Assembly (NCBI RefSeq): GCF_009811655.1 | Contig: NZ_BGJX01000009.1 | Span: 62,001 to 126,000 of the forward strand | Direction of reading: 5' to 3' | Length of the DNA: 64,000 bases | DNA from: Methylosinus sp. Ce-a6 | Lineage (GTDB): Bacteria; Pseudomonadota; Alphaproteobacteria; Rhizobiales; Beijerinckiaceae | Shown: positions 1 to 6,900 of the stretch, in pieces | Position numbering within the stretch: the stretch's first letter is position 1 | How the letters are laid out: each line of letters opens with the position of its first letter | The notes under the pieces: generated by a model | The model's database searches: none | What the model was told of the DNA's origin: nothing | What the model saw: the letters and a program-made list of their open reading frames with translations, nothing else | Made by a program: the position numbers and the translations under genes

Positions 1-9
1 CTCGTCAGC

Positions 10-1596
10 ATGAATTCCGATCATTTTCCGAAACCGACAGATGAGCTTTCATCATTTTCCAGGCGACCGGCAATGAAATCTGTCATCGGCTTCGGTAGTT
101 GCTACATTGAGCATATTCTGTCCGGAATAAAACACCTCGTCGACGGCAAGCATATTTGGCGCGCGACCATTCCGAGCCTCGCCTCGTCGAAGCTGAAGCT
201 TCGATCCAAAGTTCTCGATTTCAAAGAAGCGTCGGACTTTTTCACGCGCGAAACCGAAAAGCAGATCACGGATCTGCTGCGCGACAACGACGCCGACGCG
301 TTTCTGTTCGATGTCGCCGGAGACTTCGCCACAGAGCACGTCGTAATCGGAGACACGATATTCCCCGATTTCAGGAGCGGGCTCTTCGGCGAAAAATGGC
401 TCGATCTGTCCTATGACGACGTGCCCGAGCTGAAAGGTCACAAGGTGATCTGGGCAGATTCCGACTATTATTGGAATATGTGGAAGTTTTATTTCGACGA
501 GTTCTATCGCGGCGTGCTCTACGGCAAGATTATAGCCGGACAAAAGATTTTGTTCCTGCGCCATTTCCTTTCCGAGATCGTGCTCGTCAAAGGCGAGCCG
601 GAGCCTTTCAAATCTTTCGTCGAAATAAGGCGGCGCAATGCGCGGCTGGCGGATGTCTACGACTTCATTTCAAAATATGACGGCGTGCGGCTGCTCGAAA
701 TCTCCGAAGACGTCTGTTTCGGGTCTCCGACGACCCCCTATGGCGGCCCATGGGAGTTCCATCCGGATAAGGAATTCTATTGCGTCGCGCGGCGCGAGCT
801 TTTGAGCCAATTATGTCCCGGCACGGGGCTGTCGGAACGATATGTGAACCAGTGGCTGGCCGAGAACGGCCGCGAAAGAGCGCGCGGGCATTCCGCACGC
901 GAGGATGCGCAAAAGGCGCTGGAAAGCGCCGCGAATGACGCCGAGGTTCTGCGCGGGGAGCTGGCGGCGGCGCGGGCGACGATGGAGGAGCAGGAAAGGC
1001 TGCGCGGCGAAACGGAGCGCCTGCGCGCAAAGGCGCATGTGGCGCTCGACGAGCAGGAGAAGCTGCGCGAGGAAATGGAGCGGCTGCGCGTAGAGCTGGC
1101 GGCGGCGCGCGCGGCCGTCGACCAGCAGGAGAGACTGCGCGACGAAACCGAGCGCCTGCGCGCGGAGCTCGCGGCGGCGCGCGCGGCCGTCGACCAGCAG
1201 GAGAGACTGCGCGACGAAACCGGGCGCCTGCGCGCAGAGCTCGCGGCGGCGCAGGCGGCGATCGAGGAGCAGGACGATCGACGCGCCGAATCGGAGCGGA
1301 TCGCGGCCGAGGCGTCGCGGGATGCGGAGAGGCTACGCGAGGAGTTGATACGGCTCTCCGCCACCGCGGATCACGCTCTCGGCGAAAGCGGCGTGAGTTT
1401 CTTCCGGGACGCGTTGCGCAGCCTCGCGGCGAAGTGGAATGTGACGAGAGAGGCCGCCCGGCTGCGTCGCGCGAAATTCGACGAGGCCGCCTATCTGCGG
1501 CTCTATCCGGACGTGGCGCAGTCGAATTTCGAGCCCGTGGTTCATTATACGATTCACGGCCGGAAGGAAGGGCGAACCGCTTTCTTTCGCGATTGA
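10..1596 (+). CDS. DUF6270-like / coiled-coil / C-terminal YPDV-HY module protein
   Basis: A three-part protein of 528 residues. Residues about 20-270 look like a DUF6270-type domain: it opens with VIGFGSC, a GSC motif after a beta strand, and contains charged aromatic stretches such as DSDYYWNMWKFYFDEFYRG. Residues about 285-450 are a long coiled coil rich in E, R, L, A and Q, partly an exact 24-residue tandem repeat. The last 40 residues (FDEAAYLRLYPDV, then HYTIHGRKEGR) match the short module often attached to bacterial glycosyltransferases and surface polysaccharide proteins. No signal peptide or membrane segment is seen. A role in surface polysaccharide handling is inference only. The gene begins 10 bases into the window; an internal ATG at 73 (before KSVIGFGSC) is an alternative start. 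Confidence 0.6.
   Translation: MNSDHFPKPTDELSSFSRRPAMKSVIGFGSCYIEHILSGIKHLVDGKHIWRATIPSLASSKLKLRSKVLDFKEASDFFTRETEKQITDLLRDNDADAFLFDVAGDFATEHVVIGDTIFPDFRSGLFGEKWLDLSYDDVPELKGHKVIWADSDYYWNMWKFYFDEFYRGVLYGKIIAGQKILFLRHFLSEIVLVKGEPEPFKSFVEIRRRNARLADVYDFISKYDGVRLLEISEDVCFGSPTTPYGGPWEFHPDKEFYCVARRELLSQLCPGTGLSERYVNQWLAENGRERARGHSAREDAQKALESAANDAEVLRGELAAARATMEEQERLRGETERLRAKAHVALDEQEKLREEMERLRVELAAARAAVDQQERLRDETERLRAELAAARAAVDQQERLRDETGRLRAELAAAQAAIEEQDDRRAESERIAAEASRDAERLREELIRLSATADHALGESGVSFFRDALRSLAAKWNVTREAARLRRAKFDEAAYLRLYPDVAQSNFEPVVHYTIHGRKEGRTAFFRD
1093..1260 (+). repeat. 72-bp in-frame tandem repeat inside the coiled coil
   Basis: Two almost identical 72-bp units (1093-1164 and 1165-1236) and the start of a third encode the 24-residue unit ELAAARAAVDQQERLRDETE followed by RLRA. 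Weaker copies lie upstream at about 950-1092. The unit is a whole number of codons, so copy-number change would lengthen or shorten the coil without a frameshift. Confidence 0.85.
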
Positions 1597-1725
1597 GAAG
1601 GGCCTCCGCTTGCGAGGCGGCGCGCGTCCTGCGAAGAAGCGTCGAAGGTCGAAATCCGGCGTCCCGGCGGGTCCGCCGAAGCAGCCCGTCCGCTCGATGA
1701 GCGGCTGTGGACCGAGGGATTTTCC

Positions 1726-2082
1726 ATGCTCTCGCGGTTCTGTTTTTCGCTTTGCCTGATGACGGCCGCGCCGGCCCTCGCCCAGAGCTTCGACTGCGCC
1801 AAGGCGACGACGGCGGCGGAGCGGCTCGTCTGCGCCGACCGCAAGCTCGGCGCCCTGGACGCCGAATTGGGCGTCGAGGCGAAGAAGACCCTCGCGGCCG
1901 ATCCGGCGCGGAGCAACGAAAGGCTCGCCGAGGCGCGCAAATGGCATGACGAAGGGCGCGCTGCGCGAGATCTCCGTCAAATGACAACGACGCCCGTCGC
2001 GAGACGCGCGTCGTTCGGAATGGAAACGAGCGCTCAGCTCTGCTTGATTCGCGCCTCGATCTCGCTCTTCGCCTTGGCGTAG
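1726..2082 (+). CDS. LprI-like (DUF1311) secreted protein, C-terminus apparently broken
   Basis: An 118-residue protein with a clear signal peptide (MLSRFCFSLCLMTAAPALAQ, likely cleaved after AQ). The start of a lysozyme-inhibitor LprI-type domain follows: FDCAKATTAAERLVCADRKL, with the paired Cys and the L-C-D pattern typical of that family. A good ribosome binding site (GAGGG) lies about 8 bases before the ATG. The expected second half of the domain is not recognisable after about residue 75. The reading frame there is Arg/Ser-rich and its last 49 bases run into the end of the convergent gene on the other strand. This suggests truncation or an old frameshift. Function as a lysozyme inhibitor is therefore doubtful. 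Confidence 0.55.
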   Translation: MLSRFCFSLCLMTAAPALAQSFDCAKATTAAERLVCADRKLGALDAELGVEAKKTLAADPARSNERLAEARKWHDEGRAARDLRQMTTTPVARRASFGMETSAQLCLIRASISLFALA

Positions 2083-2705
2083 AGCTGCAGCGCGCGGGGC
2101 TTCGCCCATTGATAGGCCTCGACGAGGCGCGGGGCGAGCCAGCGCAGGAAATCGGCGCTCAGCCGGCCGGCGGTCGCGACGCCCTCGACCGTGCGGTCGA
2201 ACCAGGGCAACGCCGGATGGCCTTCCGGGATCTTGGCCCGGGTCCAGGCGATGGCGAGTTTGGTCTTCTCACGCGCATAGTCGGTGAGCACGACGAGCGG
2301 ATCGGGCGAGCCGGCGGCGGCGAGCCGGTCCTTCAAATAAGCGATCTCGGCGGTCACCTGAGTGGCGAGCGCGGCCGCCTTCTCCCGCGCGCCATTGGCG
2401 GAGGCGAGTTCCGCGCGAAGCGCGTCGAGCTCCGCGCGCAGCCGATCGCGGTCGGCCGCAGCGCCGTCCCGCTCGACGGAGACGGCCGAGACCGCCCTAT
2501 CCTTCTCTTCCGCCGCGGAGGCGAGCTGCGCGCGCGCCGCGTCGAGCTCGCGCGACAGAGCGCTCGCCTTGGTGATGAGCTCGATCTTGTCCTTGGCGTG
2601 ACGATCGCGTTCCGCGGTCACCGCCTCGAGCTGCGCGTCCAGGCTCACGGCTTCGACGCCGGTCGACGCCTCCTCGGCGACGGGGGGCTGTTCGGACAGG
2701 TTCAT
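2034..2705 (-). CDS. Coiled-coil protein of unknown function
   Basis: A 223-residue protein without signal peptide. Residues about 20-130 form an alanine/glutamate/arginine-rich coiled coil (repeated RAELDALRAELASA-like heptads). The C-terminal third is different: VVLTDYAREKTKLAIAWTRA, then FLRWLAPRLVEAYQWAKPRA, predicted as amphipathic helices with several Trp. I do not recognise a named family. The start is supported by AGAGG six bases before the ATG. Its 3' end overlaps the convergent LprI-like gene by 49 bases. It stands alone on its strand, 219 bp downstream of the Rieske gene, with no clear operon partner. Confidence 0.65.
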   Translation of the reverse strand: MNLSEQPPVAEEASTGVEAVSLDAQLEAVTAERDRHAKDKIELITKASALSRELDAARAQLASAAEEKDRAVSAVSVERDGAAADRDRLRAELDALRAELASANGAREKAAALATQVTAEIAYLKDRLAAAGSPDPLVVLTDYAREKTKLAIAWTRAKIPEGHPALPWFDRTVEGVATAGRLSADFLRWLAPRLVEAYQWAKPRALQLYAKAKSEIEARIKQS

Positions 2706-2924
2706 CTCCTACCTCTCTTCGTGGCCTAGAGACGCATCCGGCGCGGAACATAAGAACTTTGACGATTCGGCAAAAGCAGAATCTTCTCCTTATGCGTCGC
2801 GCCCGCTCACGGCCGCTCTCGTCGATCCCACGCGCGTCGAACCGCACCTAGCGCTCGACGCAATGAGATCAACCGCTTGTAAATCCTCGAGCGAGTCCGG
2901 CCGCGCCCGCGCCGACGCCCGCAT

Positions 2925-3257
2925 TCAGCGCGCGGCGAACAGCGGCGCGACGCCGTCCGTGTCTATATAGACGACGCCGTCCTCGATCTTGACCGGATAT
3001 TCGGCGAGCCGGCTTTCCTGAGGATGGATCGGATCGCCGGTACGCAGATCCCATGTCCAATTGTGGAGCGGACAGGTCAATACCTCCCCGTCGAAATCGG
3101 CGGTCTCCAACGGCGCGTTGGTGTGCGGGCACACGCCCTGAAAGGCCTTGATCTCGCCGCCGAACGCCCAGGCCAGGATGATGAAATGGGAATCGGCGAT
3201 GACGAGCCGCATTTCGCCTTCGAAAACCGTGTCTTCCTTGCAGACCCTGGTGAACAT
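2925..3257 (-). CDS. Rieske-type [2Fe-2S] ferredoxin
   Basis: A 110-residue single-domain electron carrier. The cluster ligands are visible as CPH (Cys43, His45) and CPLH (Cys62, His65), 16 residues between the two Cys-X-His / Cys-X2-His boxes, as in Rieske ferredoxins. It has no transmembrane anchor and no signal peptide, so it is a soluble cytoplasmic form. It resembles the ferredoxin components of toluene-type monooxygenases and the small NirD-like proteins more than cytochrome bc1 Rieske proteins. No oxygenase or reductase partner is encoded nearby, so its redox partner is unknown. Confidence 0.85.
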   Translation of the reverse strand: MFTRVCKEDTVFEGEMRLVIADSHFIILAWAFGGEIKAFQGVCPHTNAPLETADFDGEVLTCPLHNWTWDLRTGDPIHPQESRLAEYPVKIEDGVVYIDTDGVAPLFAAR

Positions 3258-3364
3258 GTCCTTGCATCTCCGAATGCCGGCCGGCGCTCCGCGGCCGCTC
3301 GCGACGCTCCCAGCAAGAAAAGCGCCGCGTTGATTTCGCTCCCAGCCGCGCCCATAGTCCCGAA

Positions 3365-3706
3365 ATGAGCGGTAACGAGCCGAAATTCTGCGTCGTTCAG
3401 ACGACGATCGACAGCGAGGCGGGCGCCGAGCGGATCGCCCGCGCGCTCCTCGCCGCCAGGCTCGCCGCCTGCGTCCAGGTCTATCCTATCCGCAGCTTCT
3501 ACGTATGGAACGGAGAGACGCGCGCGGAGGCGGAATTTCTGGTGCAGTCCAAAGCGCGCGCCGAAGATTACGACGCGCTCGCCGCCGCCCTACGCGCGGC
3601 GCATCCTTACGAGGTTCCGGAAATTCTGCGCCTCGACATTGCGGCCGGCGATCCCGCCTATCTCGACTGGGCCGCGCGCGCGACGACGCGCGACGGCGCC
3701 GCCTGA
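3365..3706 (+). CDS. cutA: CutA divalent-cation tolerance protein
   Basis: A 113-residue member of the CutA family, which forms PII-like trimers and is linked to divalent metal tolerance. Diagnostic stretches are VVQTTIDSEAGAERIARALL at the N-terminus, AACVQVYPIRSFYVWNGE in the middle and HPYEVPEILRLDI near the end, then YLDW. Length is normal for the family. It is read divergently from the Rieske gene, with about 107 bp between the two starts, and is followed by a structured intergenic repeat. The biochemical role of CutA is still unsettled even in model organisms. Confidence 0.93.
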   Translation: MSGNEPKFCVVQTTIDSEAGAERIARALLAARLAACVQVYPIRSFYVWNGETRAEAEFLVQSKARAEDYDALAAALRAAHPYEVPEILRLDIAAGDPAYLDWAARATTRDGAA

Positions 3707-3707
3707 A

Positions 3708-3806
3708 GCGTTTCCAGCCGAGGTGGACGCCGGTTCGGCGTCGGAAACGCGTCAAGACAAAAATCCAGAGTCTTTTCGTGTTTCGATGAAACACGAAAAG
3801 ACTCTG
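3708..3806. repeat. Intergenic structured repeat, copy 1 (two hairpins)
   Basis: Directly after the cutA stop. First part (3708-3752): outer arms GCGTTTCC and GGAAACGC enclose a hairpin GACGCCGGTTCGGCGTC. Second part (3766-3806): a perfect 19-bp stem, arms starting CAGAGTCTTTTCG and ending CGAAAAGACTCTG, with loop GAT. The same two-part element recurs at 25235-25334, and its first part at 26107-26152. The sequence is of the type of the short dispersed intergenic repeats common in Rhizobiales genomes. It may double as a transcription terminator for cutA. Confidence 0.85.
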
Positions 3807-3926
3807 ACGTCCCACCACAGCCAGTTCCACGCAAGCCTCGACAGGCAAACATCGTCGCGCCGGCCGCAGCCGCGCCGCCGCGCGACCCGCCGGCTCGGAA
3901 GAGATGCGCGCGGAGCGGGGCCTGTC

Positions 3927-6900
3927 ATGACGTCGATCTACTCGTCGCTGACGACCGCGCAGATCGCCCGTCTGCCGACGACCATCATTCGTCAGCTCGA
4001 CACCTCGGACATAGAGGCGCTCGACACGACGCAGATCGCCGTGCTGACGGCGTCTCAGCTCAACAGCTTCTCGACGACCAATCTACAGGCGCTGGCGACG
4101 ACTCAGGTCGCGTCTCTCTCCAGGTCGACGCTCGCCGGCCTCGATCTGTCGCAATTCCAGGCGCTCGCCTCGAGCGACTTCGATTCCTTCACCACCACCC
4201 AGCTCTCGGCGCTCACCGGCACGGAGCTCAATGCGCTCGATGCGACGGAGATCGGCAGCCTCACGACGACGCGGCTGCAAGCGCTGACCGCCGCGCAGAT
4301 CGCCGCTTTCTCGACGACCGAGCTCGCGAATTTCACCACGACGCAGATCGCGAGCCTCAGCTCGACGCAGGTGCGCGGCCTCACCGCGACGCAGCTCGAC
4401 GCGCTGAGCCTCGATCAGATCATCGCGCTGCAGGTGAGCAATCTGACCGCGGCGCAGGTGAGGTCGCTGAACGCGACCGACGTCGACAGTCTCACCACCA
4501 CGCAGATCGCCTCTCTCTCTTCGACGCAAGTCGGCTCGCTTACGACGACGGCTTTCGACAGTCTCTCGCAAACGGCGATTCAGACGCTGACGACGACACA
4601 GATCGGCGGCCTCGCGGCGACGCAGATCGCGGCGTTGACGACCGTGGATCTCGCTGAATTCAACACGACGCAGCTCGCAAATCTGTCCACGACGCAGACT
4701 CGCGGCTTCACGACGACGCTGCTCTCGGCGATGACCTCGACCGAAATTCAGGCGCTCTCCGTCGCGAATCTGTCCAATGCGCAACTGGCCGGGCTCGCCG
4801 CCACGGCCTTCGGGAATCTCTCCGACGCGCAGGTCGCCGCGCTCGCGCCGACGCAGATCGCCGCTCTGACGACGACGGCGCTCAACGGCCTCTCGGCGAC
4901 GCGCCTCGGCTCGCTCACGACGACGCAATTTTCGGGCCTCACCGCCGCGCAGATTTCCGGCCTCTCCGACACGACGCTCGCCAATCTGACGACGACGCGC
5001 CTCGTCGCGCTCACGACGACGCAGGCGCGCGGACTGACGGCGACGCAGATCGCCCATCTCTCGACGACGGCGCTGCAATCGCTCGACGTCACCGATCTTT
5101 CGGCCGCGCAATTCGGCGCGATCGGCGCCGCCACTTTCGGCGATCTCTCCGCTGCGCAACTCGCCGCGCTCTCCTCGACGCAGATTCGCGCGCTGACGAC
5201 CACGCTGCTGAACGCGCTGACGACGACGCAGATCGAGAGCCTGACGACGACGCAGGTCGATTGGCTCAGCGCCGCGCAGGTCGCCAAACTGACCACGACG
5301 CAGGTCGGCAATCTGACGACGACGCAGCTCTCGGCGCTCGCCACGACGCAGGCGCGCGGGCTGACGACGACGCAGCTCGCGGCCATGACGACGACGGCGA
5401 TCCAGTCGCTCGCGATCGCCAATCTCACCGCCGCGCAGATCGCCGCGCTGGTCTCGAGCGGCGACGGCGGATTGAGCGCCGCTCAAGTCGCCGCGCTCGC
5501 CTCGACGCAGATGGCGGCTCTCTCCACCACATTCCTCAATCTGTTGCCGACGACCGAGCTTCAGAATTTCACCTCGACGCAGGCCGCGGCGCTCACCTCG
5601 GCGCAGATCGGCGGACTTTCGGCCGCGGCCATAGACCGGCTGACGACGACGCAGCTCTCGGCGCTCACATCGACGCAGGCGCGCGGGCTCACGACGACGC
5701 AGCTCGACGATATGACGACGACGCAGTTTCAAGCGTTGACGATCTCGCGGCTCGCCGCCGCGCAGATCGCCGGTCTCGGCTCCGTCGCCTTCGGCAATCT
5801 TTCCGCGAGCCAGCTCGCGAGCCTCACCTCGGCGCAGATCGCCGCGCTGACGACGACGCAATTCGATGTATTCAGCACGACGCAGATCGCCGGCTTGACG
5901 ACGACACAGCTCGCCGGTCTCACCGCGACCGAGATGAACTCGCTCGAGACCACGCAGATCGCGGCGCTGAGCGCGATGCAATTCGCGGCCCTGCCCGCGC
6001 GCGCCTTCGCCGGCCTCGCCGACACGCAGGTCGCCGCGCTGACGACGACCCAGCTCGCCGCCTTCGCCACGACGCAGATCGCCGCCCTCACTTCTACCGC
6101 CACAGCGGGCCTCGCCAGCGTGCAGATCGCTTCGCTCGCCACGACGCAGATCGGCGCGCTGACCGCGGCGCAGACGCGCGCGCTCGCCGATTGGCAGATC
6201 GCGAGCTTGAGCACGACGCAGATCGCCGCGCTGACGTCGACCGAAGCCGCCGCGCTGACGTCGACGCAGATCGCAGCGCTCGCGCTCACGCAGATCGACA
6301 CGCTGACGACGACGCAGATCGCAGCGCTCGCGGGTGTCGCCATCGGCGGATTGTCGCAGAGCCAGATCGTGGAATTGTCGACTGCGCAGGTCGCCGCGCT
6401 GACCTCGGCGCAGGTCAAGGCGCTCGCCGACACGCAGGTCGGCGCGCTCTCCGCCGCGCAGCTCGGCGCGCTCACCTCGACGCAGGTCGCCGCGCTCTCG
6501 ACCACCGGCTTCGGGGCCCTCGCCGCCACCGCCGTCGCGGCGCTGACGACGACGCAGATCGGCGCGCTCGGCGCGCCGCTGACCGGGGTCTTGTCCGATG
6601 CGCAGATCGCGGCGCTGAGCACGACGCAGATCGGCGCGCTCTCGGCCGCCGCAATGTCCGGCCTTCGCGCGGAGCAGATCGCCGCGATGACGATGACGCA
6701 GCGCGCGACGCTCGCCACGACGCAGATCGCGGCGCTCGCCACGACCGCGATCGCCTCCATGTCGACGGCCGATGTCGCCGCCCTCACGACGACGCAGGTC
6801 GCCGCGCTCACCTCGACGCAGATGCGCGCGATGTCGGACGCGCAAATCGCGGCTTTCTCCGTCGCGCAGATCGCGGTCCTGCAGAAGTCGCAGCTCGCCG

